A stretch of 64,000 bases of DNA, from positions 62,001 to 126,000 of the forward strand of contig JBJHBJ010000003.1 in assembly GCA_050485425.1 (NCBI GenBank), written 5' to 3'. The notes beneath the pieces were generated by a model. The model was given only the letters and a program-made list of their open reading frames with translations. It did no database searches and was not told the DNA's origin. The position numbers and the translations under genes were made by a program. Source of the stretch: LSCE01 sp050485425 (GTDB lineage: Bacteria > Pseudomonadota > Gammaproteobacteria > Nitrococcales > Aquisalimonadaceae). Of this stretch, positions 9,307-17,962 are shown piece after piece. Within the stretch, counting starts at the first letter, position 1, and each line of letters begins with the position of its first letter.

Positions 9307-9879
9307 TCAACTGGTCTTGCGGGAACGCCGCTGGTTGTCCCGGTTCGGGTATTTCCTGGCCGGAAGTTGCAGCGCCTCGATCTCCCAGGCCCTGGCCGCA
9401 TGGCAATGCAGAACCAGGAACGACGGTCCGCCGTTGGTTCTGACGCGACCGGCTGCGCCGGGATTGAGCACCCAGGGCTCCGATTCGCAGTCCATGATCA
9501 GCTTGTGGCTGTGTCCATAGACGATTGCCCGCGCATCGGGATGCGTGTCCCGCAGGTAACGGTGGCGTTCGTTCAGGGAACGTTTGTCATCCCCATGCAC
9601 CACCACCAGTTTGCCACCGGGCAGGTCAATCTCCGCTTGCTCCGGCAGGTTCTCCAGGAAATGGGTTTCGGATTCCGTCCATTTCTCCAGCGTGTCGTTG
9701 TTGCCGCGCACGGCAACCACCTGAACTCTGGGGTGCATGGCACAGAGCACATCGGCCCCTCCGACGTCGCCGGCATGAACAGCATAGTCGCAATCCGATA
9801 CGCGATCCGCGATACGCGGATCCAGAAAACCGTGCGTATCGGAAAGTATGGCTACACGTACGCTTTCTTGATCAGTCAT
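9307..9879 (-). CDS. YfcE/MJ0936-family metallophosphoesterase
   Basis: This 190-residue cytoplasmic phosphodiesterase shows all calcineurin-like metal-binding motifs of the family in order: SDTHG (about 13-17), AGDVGG, GNND, VHGDD and GHSH (near 123). Family members hydrolyse phosphodiester or phosphomonoester substrates in a Mn-dependent way; the physiological substrate is unknown. The C-terminal tail is basic (ending RRSRKTS). It lies 18 bases after thrH and 10 bases before hrpA, so the three probably form one transcript. Confidence 0.88.
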   Translation of the reverse strand: MTDQESVRVAILSDTHGFLDPRIADRVSDCDYAVHAGDVGGADVLCAMHPRVQVVAVRGNNDTLEKWTESETHFLENLPEQAEIDLPGGKLVVVHGDDKRSLNERHRYLRDTHPDARAIVYGHSHKLIMDCESEPWVLNPGAAGRVRTNGGPSFLVLHCHAARAWEIEALQLPARKYPNRDNQRRSRKTS

Positions 9880-9897
9880 GTTACCGCCGGGGGTCTG

Positions 9898-10503
9898 TCA
9901 ACCCCGAAAAGCCTGTTCGATGGCTTGCTGAAGCTCGGCGTAGTTCGTCGTCACCTGAAACTGCGGGAACTCGTCGATCACGTTCTGCGGCGGACAGTAA
10001 AGCACGCCCGTGTGGGCGGCGCCGAGCATGGTGGTATCGTTATAGGAATCGCCTGCCGCCACGGTCTGGAAGTTCAGGCCGCGCAGCGCTTCCACGGCTG
10101 CCCGTTTGTGATCCTTCATGCGCAAGCGATAATCGGTGATTCGCTGCCGTTCGTCCACCTCGAGCCGATGACAGAACAGCGTCGGCCAGCCCAACTGCTT
10201 CATCAGCGGGCGGGCGAATTCATAGAAGGTATCGGAGAGAATGACCAGTTGATAGCGGGAACGCACCCACTCGACGAAGTCACCCGCCCCCTCCAGCGGC
10301 CGCAGCTTGCCGATCACCTGCTGGATATCGCCCAGTCCAAGCGCGTGCTCATCGAGAATGGCCAGGCGCTGGCGCATCAGTTCATCGTAATCGGGAACGT
10401 CCCGGGTGGTAGCCCGAAGCGCGTCGATTCCGGTCAGTTCGGCAAAATTGATCCAGATTTCCGGTATCAGTACACCTTCCAGATCCAGACAAACGATCTG
10501 CAC
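9898..10503 (-). CDS. thrH: ThrH bifunctional phosphoserine phosphatase / homoserine phosphotransferase
   Basis: ThrH is a HAD-superfamily enzyme described in Pseudomonas that dephosphorylates phosphoserine and can transfer the phosphate to homoserine. The 201-residue product begins VQIVCLDLEG, with the DLEG nucleophile motif, and continues with VILSDTFYEF and AAGDSYNDTTML, all close to the P. aeruginosa protein. I chose the GTG at 10503 because GCGGAGAG lies at good spacing and the N terminus then matches the family; the ATG at 10593 adds 30 residues not seen in it. It may serve serine or threonine biosynthesis. Confidence 0.9.
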   Translation of the reverse strand: MQIVCLDLEGVLIPEIWINFAELTGIDALRATTRDVPDYDELMRQRLAILDEHALGLGDIQQVIGKLRPLEGAGDFVEWVRSRYQLVILSDTFYEFARPLMKQLGWPTLFCHRLEVDERQRITDYRLRMKDHKRAAVEALRGLNFQTVAAGDSYNDTTMLGAAHTGVLYCPPQNVIDEFPQFQVTTNYAELQQAIEQAFRG

Positions 10504-10623
10504 GTTACTCTCCGCTGAGTCATTGCACCGGGAAGCATGCGACAGAAGGCGGAGACTGCGCCAACCGTCGCATCGGGCGGACATGTCGCACACCGGACCA
10601 CCGGTGCGGGTCCGAAGCGGGGC

Positions 10624-11598
10624 TCAAGGTAAGTGTTTTTCATCGGTGGCGCAAGCAGCGTCCGTGGACTCGGAAACCCGGTCCGGCCCGCCCGGCACGT
10701 TCGCCACGCCATGAGGCACATGACCCGTCGCAACCCGGGTACTGGCTAGCTCGCAATGGCCTTGCTGGTCATCGAAAAAGATATCCGCGCCAAAAGCCTC
10801 CAGGAAATCCGCTTTCGGCAGCCCGCCAAGGAACAGCGCCTCGTCAATGCGGATATTCCAGTGCCGCAGCGTGCGGATGACACGCTCGTGCGCGGGCGCG
10901 CTGCGTGCCGTGACCAGTGCGGTGCGGATCGGGCAGCGGCTCTCGGGGTAATCCGCCTGCAGCCGATGCAGCGCCGCCAGCACCGTCTTGAACGGGCCGC
11001 CCGGCAGGGGCGCCCTTGCCTGCGCACGCTCACTGGCCGAAAAGCCGTCCAGGCCGGACTCGCGGAACACCCGCTCCGCCTCGTCCCCGAACAGCACCGC
11101 GTCGCCGTCGAAGGCGATACGCAGTTCGTCGTCGCTGTCGGTGCTGTCGGTGCTGATGTCGTCCGGCTTCGGCAGGATCGTGGCCGCGGCATAGCCGAGC
11201 TCCAGCGCCTGCGCGACGTCCTCCGGGTCCGCCGACAGGAACAGGTGCGCCCCGAACGCCGGCACATAGCGCCACGGGCGCTCGCCGTTGGTGAACGCAG
11301 CGCGGGTGATGTTGAGCCCGTAATGCTCGATGGAATTGAAGATGCGCAAACCGGTGTCGGCGCTGTTTCGCGACAGCAGGATTATCTCGACCCGCGTCGA
11401 CGAGCGATCCAGGCTCAGCAGCTTGCGCACTAGACGGTAGGCGACACCCGGCTGCAGCGTCTCGTCCTCGTGCTCACGCTGGTACTGGCAATATGCGTCC
11501 ACCCCCTGCTCCTCGAATATCCGGTGGCTTTCGGACATGTCGAACAGGGCGCGAGACGAAATGGCAAGGACCAGTTTGTTGTCAAAGGTTACAGGCAT
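10624..11598 (-). CDS. Cytosolic 5'-nucleotidase family protein (PF06189 type)
   Basis: This 324-residue protein resembles the 5'-nucleotidase family of NT5C1, which dephosphorylates nucleoside monophosphates. The N-terminal segment VLAISSRALFDM, the central IAFDGDAVLFGDEAERVF (near 175) and the late GADIFFDDQ fit the HAD-type catalytic blocks of that family. The C-terminal 40 residues are low-complexity and probably disordered. It lies 120 bases upstream of thrH on the same strand and is divergent from aidB, with a 206-base shared promoter region. The substrate is not deducible. Confidence 0.8.
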   Translation of the reverse strand: MPVTFDNKLVLAISSRALFDMSESHRIFEEQGVDAYCQYQREHEDETLQPGVAYRLVRKLLSLDRSSTRVEIILLSRNSADTGLRIFNSIEHYGLNITRAAFTNGERPWRYVPAFGAHLFLSADPEDVAQALELGYAAATILPKPDDISTDSTDSDDELRIAFDGDAVLFGDEAERVFRESGLDGFSASERAQARAPLPGGPFKTVLAALHRLQADYPESRCPIRTALVTARSAPAHERVIRTLRHWNIRIDEALFLGGLPKADFLEAFGADIFFDDQQGHCELASTRVATGHVPHGVANVPGGPDRVSESTDAACATDEKHLP

Positions 11599-11804
11599 GA
11601 ACGTGGTATCAGTGCAATGATGGCCGGAAATGACGCCCGAGAAGGCGCTGTCGGGTCATGGTCGGAGCGGTCCGGACCTGTCTCCGCCGACCCTTCCCGG
11701 AAAAACATACGCCCGGGAATTGTCCAGCGCTTCCTGAATAGCCTAATCTTCCATAGTAACGATTTTGTCGTTTCACTGCTGCATGCTGCCAAGGTGACCC
11801 AATA

Positions 11805-13484
11805 ATGAAACCAGCTCTTGAGCAAGCGAATGACCGGCCCCTGCAATGGGAGACACACACCGTCACCAACCAGCCACCGCCCCTGGCGGACGTGAACCTG
11901 TATGCAGCCGACCTGCCACTGCGAGATGCGGTGAAAGGGCATGAACTGGAATGGGCGGAACAGCAACTCAGCGAATACGGTGCGCTGGCGGGCGGTCCGC
12001 TCGCGGTCGCCGGGGAGCTGGCGAACCGGCATCAGCCCGAGTTCCAGAGCCATGACCGATACGGCCACCGGCTCGACCGGGTGGACTTCCACCCCTCCTA
12101 CCATACCCTGATGGACAGCGGCATCCGCCACCAGTTGCATTCCCTGACCTGGGTCCAGGACCGGGAGGGTACCCAGCGGGTGCGCAGCCTGCTGATGTAT
12201 CTGCACAACCAGGCGGATGCCGGCACCATGTGCCCGCTCACCATGACCCATGCCAGCATCCCCGTGCTACTGGGCCAGGGCGACGTGGGCGAGCCCTTTG
12301 CCAGACGGGTGCTCAGCGCGGAATACGATCCTGCCTTCAGGCCCTGGTGGGAAAAACGCGGCCTGACCGTGGGCATGGGCATGACCGAGAAACAGGGCGG
12401 CTCCGACGTGCGCAGCAACACCACGCGGGCGGTCCCGACGGACAACGGCTGGTATAGCCTGACCGGCCACAAGTGGTTCTTCTCGGCGCCGATGTGTGAC
12501 CTCTTCCTGGTGCTGGCCCAGGCTCCGGAAGGCCTGAGCTGTTTCCTGCTGCCGCGCTGGCGGCGCGACGGGTCCCTCAACGCGATCCGCATCCAGCGCC
12601 TCAAGCACAAGCTGGGCAACCACTCGAACGCTTCCAGCGAAGTGGAATTCGAGGATGCCGAGGCCGCATTGATCGGCCCCGCCGGGCGCGGCATACCCAC
12701 CATTATCGACATGGTCGCCCAGACCCGGCTCGACTGCATGATCGGCTCCGCCAGTCTGATGCGGCAGGCCCTCAGCCAGGCACTCCATCACGCACGCCAC
12801 CGGTCCGCATTCGGCAAACCGCTGATCGAACAACCGCTGATGGGCAATGTCCTGGCCGATCTGGCGCTGGAATCCGAGGCCGCATTGCTGATGATGCTGC
12901 GCGTGGCCAAGGCCATGGAACAGGCACAACAGAACGATAGCGAGGCCGTGCTCGCCAGGCTCGGCACTGCCATCGGCAAGTTCTGGATCTGCAAACGCGC
13001 GCCGGCCATGATCAACGAGGCTCAGGAATGCCTGGGCGGCGCGGGCTACGTGGAGGACTCCATCCTGCCTCGGCTCTACCGCGAGGCACCCGTGAACTCC
13101 ATCTGGGAGGGCTCCGGCAACGTCCAGTGCCTGGACGTCCTGCGCGCCCTGGAGAAGCAACCCGGCGCCATGGACGCTCTCCACGGCGAACTGGGCACGG
13201 CAGCCGGCATGAACGCGGACTACGACCTGTGGCTGCAGCGCATCGGCGGCCGTCTCGGTCGCCCGGAAGAGCTGCAGTACCGGGCCCGTAGCGTGGTCGA
13301 GGAACTGGCTGTGGGCCTGCAGGCCTGCGAACTGCTCCGCTCCGGCCTGGAAACCGAGGCAGAGCTGTTCTGCCGCAGCCGCCTGGTGGACCGTCACCTC
13401 TGTTACGGCACGCTGCCCACCACGCGAAACCTGACACGGCTACTGGAACGCGCAGCATTGCAGACCGGTCCCACCGGAACCTGA
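11805..13484 (+). CDS. aidB: AidB-like acyl-CoA dehydrogenase
   Basis: AidB is a flavoprotein of the acyl-CoA dehydrogenase superfamily, induced in E. coli by alkylation stress as part of the Ada response; it has isovaleryl-CoA dehydrogenase activity and binds DNA. The 559-residue product carries the AidB N terminus (WETHTVTNQPPPL), the FAD/active-site block GMGMTEKQGGSDVRSNTTRA (near 195) and LYREAPVNSIWEGSGN (near 425). AAGGTG precedes the ATG. No ada or alkB gene is adjacent. Family assignment is strong; the stress role is transferred from E. coli. Confidence 0.9.
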   Translation: MKPALEQANDRPLQWETHTVTNQPPPLADVNLYAADLPLRDAVKGHELEWAEQQLSEYGALAGGPLAVAGELANRHQPEFQSHDRYGHRLDRVDFHPSYHTLMDSGIRHQLHSLTWVQDREGTQRVRSLLMYLHNQADAGTMCPLTMTHASIPVLLGQGDVGEPFARRVLSAEYDPAFRPWWEKRGLTVGMGMTEKQGGSDVRSNTTRAVPTDNGWYSLTGHKWFFSAPMCDLFLVLAQAPEGLSCFLLPRWRRDGSLNAIRIQRLKHKLGNHSNASSEVEFEDAEAALIGPAGRGIPTIIDMVAQTRLDCMIGSASLMRQALSQALHHARHRSAFGKPLIEQPLMGNVLADLALESEAALLMMLRVAKAMEQAQQNDSEAVLARLGTAIGKFWICKRAPAMINEAQECLGGAGYVEDSILPRLYREAPVNSIWEGSGNVQCLDVLRALEKQPGAMDALHGELGTAAGMNADYDLWLQRIGGRLGRPEELQYRARSVVEELAVGLQACELLRSGLETEAELFCRSRLVDRHLCYGTLPTTRNLTRLLERAALQTGPTGT

Positions 13485-13614
13485 GCTCCGCGCGGCGGTC
13501 CATGGGAATTGGCTGCACTTGCCGGCAATGATCGGTAAACTGCGAGAGACGCACGGGCCGGGATCAGGCCCAGGCAGACAACACGGAACAGGAATTCATA
13601 AAGGAGTCAGCTAG

Positions 13615-14286
13615 ATGGCTAGTCAAGATCGCGTGATTTCCGCTGGTGGGCAGCGGGCACTCGAAGTCAACCGGGTAATCAGGAACACCTATACGCTGCT
13701 GGCAATCACGCTGGTGGTCAGCGCGCTGACCGCAGGCTTCGCCATGGTCAGCAACGCACCGCCGCTGCATTTCATCGTCGTGCTTGGCGGCTATTTCGGC
13801 CTGCTCTTCCTGACCAACATGCTGCGCAACAGCGTCTGGGGGCTGGCGTCCATCTTCGCGCTGACCGCATTCATGGGGTACACGCTGGGGCCGCTGCTGA
13901 ACTTCTACATCGGTGCCTTCTCCAACGGCAGCCAGATGGTGATGATGGCGTTCGGCGGCACCGCCGCCATCTTCCTCGGCCTGTCCGGCTACGCCCTGAG
14001 CACGCGCAAGAACTTCAGCTTCATGGGCGGCTTCCTGTTCGCCGGCATTCTGGTGGCCTTCCTGGCCGGCCTGGCCTCGCTGGTGTTCACCATTCCCGGC
14101 CTGTCGGTGGCCGTCAGCGCCATGTTCATCCTGCTGATGTCCGGCCTGATTCTCTACCAGACCAGCGAAATGGTGCATGGTGGCGAGACCAACTACATCA
14201 TGGCCACGGTCACCCTCTACGTGGCCATCTTCAACCTGTTCACCAGCCTGCTGCACATTCTGGGCATCTTCGGCGGCGACGACTGA
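13615..14286 (+). CDS. yccA: Bax inhibitor-1/YccA family membrane protein
   Basis: This is a 223-residue integral membrane protein with seven hydrophobic segments and the family ending (VTLYVAIFNLFTSLLHILG). E. coli YccA binds FtsH and modulates its proteolysis of membrane proteins; other BI-1 proteins act as pH-sensitive ion or calcium channels. The start is supported by AAGGAG upstream of the ATG. It is a single-gene unit, 130 bases from aidB, followed by a strong stem-loop. The symbol rests on overall similarity and may be specific only at family level. Confidence 0.88.
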   Translation: MASQDRVISAGGQRALEVNRVIRNTYTLLAITLVVSALTAGFAMVSNAPPLHFIVVLGGYFGLLFLTNMLRNSVWGLASIFALTAFMGYTLGPLLNFYIGAFSNGSQMVMMAFGGTAAIFLGLSGYALSTRKNFSFMGGFLFAGILVAFLAGLASLVFTIPGLSVAVSAMFILLMSGLILYQTSEMVHGGETNYIMATVTLYVAIFNLFTSLLHILGIFGGDD

Positions 14287-14310
14287 GGCGGCGGGATCCC
14301 GCGGCTCACC

Positions 14311-14338
14311 GGAAACCCCGCCCACGGGCGGGGTTTCC
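14311..14338 (+). terminator. Stem-loop downstream of the BI-1 gene
   Basis: The arms GGAAACCCCGCCC and GGGCGGGGTTTCC form a perfect 13-bp stem with a two-base gap, 25 bases after the BI-1 stop codon. The 3' side gives a short T-rich tail (GTTTCCTCTTC). The leftward cobA gene ends about 80 bases further on, so it may act in both directions. Confidence 0.75.
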
Positions 14339-14416
14339 TCTTCATCAGACGACCGTCCGTTCCCTGCGTGGCATCATTGCCTGCCAACATCGGACAGGAT
14401 GCCGATATCCCGGCGC

Positions 14417-15202
14417 TCAGTCGTCCCGGGTCTCCCGCTCCGGATGAAACCAGTGCAGCTCGCGATGCAGCTGGACCACGTTACCGACGATGACCAGGGT
14501 CGGAGCGCGCACGCCCCGCTGTTGCGCGAGCGTTGGCAAGGTGTCCACCGTGGCGATCACAACCTGCTGGCGGGCAGTGGTCCCCTGCTCCACCAGGGCC
14601 GCCGGCATCGTCCCGTCCATGCCGTGCCTGCGTAGCCCGTCGCATAGGGCGGGCAGGGTATGCAGGCCCATGTAGAAAACCACTGTCTGACCCGGACGGA
14701 CCAGAGCCGGAAAATCCAGATCCAGCTCGCCATGATCCCGCCGGTGACCGGTGACGAACAAGCAGGACTGGGCATGATCCCGGTGCGTGAGCGGTATGCC
14801 GGCATACGCCGAGCATCCGCTGGCGGCGGTAATGCCGGGCACCACCTGAAAGGGAATGCCGGCCTCCAGCAAACCCTGGATCTCCTCGCCGCCCCGTCCG
14901 AATATGAACGGATCCCCGCCCTTGAGTCTGGCGACCCGCCGTCCCGCCCGGGCGTGCGAGAGCAACAGGCCGTTGATCTGTTCCTGCGGCACGGGATGAC
15001 GATCGCGCTGTTTGCCGACGTAGACGCGCACTGCAGCAGCCGGGATCAGGTCCAGGATCGCCGGCGCCACCAGGCGGTCATACAGCACCACCTCGGCCTG
15101 CTTCAGCAGGCGCAAGGCCTTCAGCGTCAGCAGCTCCGGATCCCCCGGGCCGGCGCCGATCAGGTAGACCTCTCCCTTCCTCACACCGGAACCTTCCTGC
15201 AT
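14417..15202 (-). CDS. cobA: Uroporphyrinogen-III C-methyltransferase
   Basis: CobA (SUMT) methylates uroporphyrinogen III twice with S-adenosylmethionine to give precorrin-2, the branch point to siroheme and cobalamin. The signature GAGPGDPELLTLKA is near residue 17, and LKGGDPFIFGRGGEE follows near residue 95. It is a stand-alone SUMT; the dehydrogenase/ferrochelatase domain of CysG is absent. The ATG at 15202 gives 261 residues; a GTG at 15184 with GGAAGG upstream is also possible. It is divergent from cysB, consistent with a role in siroheme supply for sulfite reductase, which is inference. Confidence 0.93.
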   Translation of the reverse strand: MQEGSGVRKGEVYLIGAGPGDPELLTLKALRLLKQAEVVLYDRLVAPAILDLIPAAAVRVYVGKQRDRHPVPQEQINGLLLSHARAGRRVARLKGGDPFIFGRGGEEIQGLLEAGIPFQVVPGITAASGCSAYAGIPLTHRDHAQSCLFVTGHRRDHGELDLDFPALVRPGQTVVFYMGLHTLPALCDGLRRHGMDGTMPAALVEQGTTARQQVVIATVDTLPTLAQQRGVRAPTLVIVGNVVQLHRELHWFHPERETRDD

Positions 15203-15293
15203 TTCCTCACAACTTCCTCTGCCTGAGGGCACTTCGCCTCTCGAAGGCGCACAGCTTAGCCAGTGCGCGTGCAAGCGCGAAGTACGCGTTTGG

Positions 15294-15323
15294 TTTAGTG
15301 TTATGCTTGAATGTTATATAACA
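15294..15323 (+). promoter_or_regulatory. Candidate cysB promoter with a dyad over the -10
   Basis: A -35-like TTTAGT (15294-15299) and a -10-like TATAAC (15317-15322) are 17 bases apart, about 50 bases before the cysB ATG. The perfect 12-bp palindrome TGTTATATAACA (15312-15323) covers the -10. That placement suits repression, possibly CysB autoregulation. It is a pattern match only. Confidence 0.45.
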
Positions 15324-15372
15324 CGATGGCCGTTAGACATTTTCGTCGAACAGGGACAAAGCCGGGGGGCCA

Positions 15373-16353
15373 ATGAAACTGAATCAGCTTCGCTACATCT
15401 GTGAAGTGGCGCGGAGGGACCTGAACGTGTCCGCCGCCGCCGAAGCCCTGTTCACCTCCCAGCCCGGCGTCAGCAAGCAGATCCGGATGCTGGAGTCGGA
15501 ACTCGGGGTACAGATTTTCGAGCGCAGCGGCAAGCATCTGACCCGCGTCACGCCGGCGGGACAGGATATCCTGGAAGCGGCGAACCGCATCCTGGAAGAT
15601 GTCCGCAACATCCGCTCCATCGCAGAAGAGCACAAGGACGAGGCACGCGGCAGCCTTTCCATCGCCACCACCCACACCCAGGCCCGGCATGCCTTGCCGC
15701 CGGTGGTGAAGTCCTTTCTCCAGCGCTACCCCCGGGTCAGCCTGCACATGCACCAGGGTACACCCATGCAGATCGCCGATCAGGCAGCCCGCGGCGTGGT
15801 GGATTTCGCCATCGCCACCGAGGCCATCGAACTGTTCGAGGATCTGGTGATGATGCCCTGCTACAAGTGGAACCGCAGCGTGATTGTCCCGGAGGGCCAC
15901 CCGCTGCTGAGCACGGAGAAACTGACGCTGCAGGAACTCGCCGACCACCCCATCGTCACCTATGTCTTCGGCTTCACCGGCCGCAGCAAGCTGGACCGTG
16001 CGTTCCGGGACGAGGGCCTGGAGCCGAACGTCACCTTCACCGCCACCGACGCCGAGGTGATCAAGACCTACGTGGAGCTGGGGCTGGGCGTGGGCATCAT
16101 CGCGTCAATGTCATACTCGCCCGAGCGTGACAAGGGTCTGAGGGCCATTGATGCCAGCCACCTGTTCGAGCACAGCGTGACCAACATCGGCTTCCGCCGC
16201 GGCACCTACCTGCGCGGTTACATGTACGACTTCATCCAGACGTTCGCGCCGCACCTGACCGAAGCGGTAGTGAACCGCGCCATCGAAGCCCGGGCACCGG
16301 AGGAACGCCAGGCCCTGTACGAGGAACTCGCGCCTTACCTGCGGGAACACTAA
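15373..16353 (+). CDS. cysB: LysR-family regulator CysB
   Basis: CysB activates sulfur assimilation genes in response to N-acetylserine. The 326-residue product has the CysB-type helix-turn-helix (LFTSQPGVSKQIRMLE, near residues 27-42) and the effector-domain landmarks SIATTHTQARHALP (near 97) and VFGFTGRSKLDRAF (near 197). Length matches E. coli CysB (324). It is divergent from cobA, and its stop is eight bases from the convergent serS stop. A sequence-specific dyad overlaps its probable -10. Confidence 0.94.
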   Translation: MKLNQLRYICEVARRDLNVSAAAEALFTSQPGVSKQIRMLESELGVQIFERSGKHLTRVTPAGQDILEAANRILEDVRNIRSIAEEHKDEARGSLSIATTHTQARHALPPVVKSFLQRYPRVSLHMHQGTPMQIADQAARGVVDFAIATEAIELFEDLVMMPCYKWNRSVIVPEGHPLLSTEKLTLQELADHPIVTYVFGFTGRSKLDRAFRDEGLEPNVTFTATDAEVIKTYVELGLGVGIIASMSYSPERDKGLRAIDASHLFEHSVTNIGFRRGTYLRGYMYDFIQTFAPHLTEAVVNRAIEARAPEERQALYEELAPYLREH

Positions 16354-16361
16354 CGCCTCGC

Positions 16362-17633
16362 CTACAGGTACTCCGCGCCGCCCATGTAGGACCGCAGTGC
16401 ATCGGGAATACGGATCCGGCCGTCGGCTTCCTGGTAATTCTCGAGAATAGCCACCAGGCATCGACCAATGGCCAGGCCGGAACCGTTCAGGGTATGCAGG
16501 GGTTCCGGTTTGCCGCCTTCCGGATTCCGCCAGCGGGCCTGCATGCGGCGCGCCTGGAAATCGCGGAAGTTGCTGCAGGACGAGATCTCACGGTATCGCG
16601 ACTGGCCCGGCAGCCAGACTTCCAGATCGTAGGTCTTGGCGGCCGAGAAGCCCATGTCTCCGGCGCACAGCAGCATGACCCGATACGGCAGTTCCAGCCG
16701 CTGCAGAATGGCCTCCGCATGGCCGGTCAGCGTCTCCAGCGCCTGCTCCGATTCCGCCGGCCGTACCAATTGCACCAGTTCCACCTTCTCGAACTGGTGC
16801 TGTCGAATCATGCCGCGCGTGTCCTTGCCATAGCTCCCTGCTTCCGAGCGGAAGCAGGGTGAGTGGCAGACGAAGCGCAGCGGCAGTTGTTCGTCCTGGA
16901 GGATGCTGTCCCGGGCCAGGTTGGTGACCGGCACCTCGGCCGTGGGGATCAGGTAGAGGTCATGCTCGCCGGCAATGGCGAACAGGTCTTCGCCGAATTT
17001 CGGCAGTTGTCCGGTACCGCGCATGGAGTCGCTGTTCACCAGGTAGGGAACGTTCACCTCCTCATAGCCGTGTTCCCGACCCTGCACATCCAGCATGAAC
17101 TGGATCAGCGCCCGGTGTAGGCGCGCCACGGCACCGCGCATGACCACGAAACGCGAGCCGGCGAGCTTGCTGCCCGCCTCGAAATCCAGCAGACCGCCCT
17201 GCCCGCCCAGTTCGACGTGGTCCAGGGGCCTGAAATCGAATTCGCGCGGGGTACCCCAGCGGCGCACTTCGACGTTCGCCTCTTCATCGGCGCCATCCGG
17301 CACGTCGGCGTCCGGCAGGTTGGGTATCTCCATATGCAGCGCGTCGAGCGCCTGCTGGACCTCCCCCAGTTCCTGGTCGGCGGCCTTGAGCTTGTCGCCC
17401 AGGTCGGCCACCTGGTCGAGCAGCGGCTGTATATCCTCCCCGGCGGCTTTCGCCTTGCCGATCCCCTTGGAACGCTGGTTCCGCTCGTTCTGCAGCTCCT
17501 GAACCCGCACCTGCAAATCCCGCCGGCGCTCGTCCAGGGAGCGATACTGCGCCACATCCAGCACGTAACCGCGGCGCTTCAGCGCCTGCGCGTAGTCATC
17601 CAGATGGCTGCGAAGCTGACGGGGGTCCAGCAT
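16362..17633 (-). CDS. serS: Seryl-tRNA synthetase
   Basis: SerS charges tRNA-Ser, and tRNA-Sec where present. Starting at the ATG at 17633 (MLDPRQLRSHLDDYAQALKR) it has 423 residues. The N-terminal antiparallel coiled coil that binds the tRNA long arm covers about residues 25-105. The class II core contains PTAEVPVTN, FRSEAGSYGKDTRGMIRQHQ (motif 2) and LNGSGLAIGRCLVAILENYQ (motif 3). The reading frame continues 85 codons upstream, but through non-coding palindromic DNA. It closes the ftsK-lolA-rarA-serS series. Confidence 0.96.
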   Translation of the reverse strand: MLDPRQLRSHLDDYAQALKRRGYVLDVAQYRSLDERRRDLQVRVQELQNERNQRSKGIGKAKAAGEDIQPLLDQVADLGDKLKAADQELGEVQQALDALHMEIPNLPDADVPDGADEEANVEVRRWGTPREFDFRPLDHVELGGQGGLLDFEAGSKLAGSRFVVMRGAVARLHRALIQFMLDVQGREHGYEEVNVPYLVNSDSMRGTGQLPKFGEDLFAIAGEHDLYLIPTAEVPVTNLARDSILQDEQLPLRFVCHSPCFRSEAGSYGKDTRGMIRQHQFEKVELVQLVRPAESEQALETLTGHAEAILQRLELPYRVMLLCAGDMGFSAAKTYDLEVWLPGQSRYREISSCSNFRDFQARRMQARWRNPEGGKPEPLHTLNGSGLAIGRCLVAILENYQEADGRIRIPDALRSYMGGAEYL

Positions 17634-17962
17634 AGGGGTCTCATCCGTTCCGGTTGCGATGCGAAAAGGTGGCTGGATTGTAACCGGTTGCGGCTGGGGG
17701 GTGAAATTGTTGGGGGCTTCGATCGATCGGGGCCGAGGGCTCTGTCTCGGACTGTCGGCCGCACGGAGATGGCCGTCGACGAATAAAGGAAGTGAATGGA
17801 GAAACCGCCCTGGTGCGGAGTACTCCGCACCGAGGCCGGGAGCGGGATGGCTGTCTTGGACTGTCGGCGAGAGGGACCTCGCCGACAAGCCTACAGGGAC
17901 GTATTCACGGCGTGTCCAAGACAGCCATCCCGATCCCGGCCGACGATCTGGGCAACCAGGCT
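17634..17962. repeat. Nested palindromic element between rarA and serS
   Basis: This 329-base gap holds no gene but is densely structured. A 20-bp perfect palindrome, GGTGCGGAGTACTCCGCACC, lies at 17812-17831. A 27-bp inverted repeat (26 matches) has arms 17835-17861 and 17914-17940, each carrying the sequence GATGGCTGTCTTGGAC or its complement. Inside that loop is a perfect 10-bp stem, TGTCGGCGAG (17862-17871) with CTCGCCGACA (17878-17887). The segment CTGTCTNGGACTGTCGGC also occurs as direct copies at 17742 and 17851. No transposase is present. It could be a non-autonomous palindromic element or a structured leader. Confidence 0.8.
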
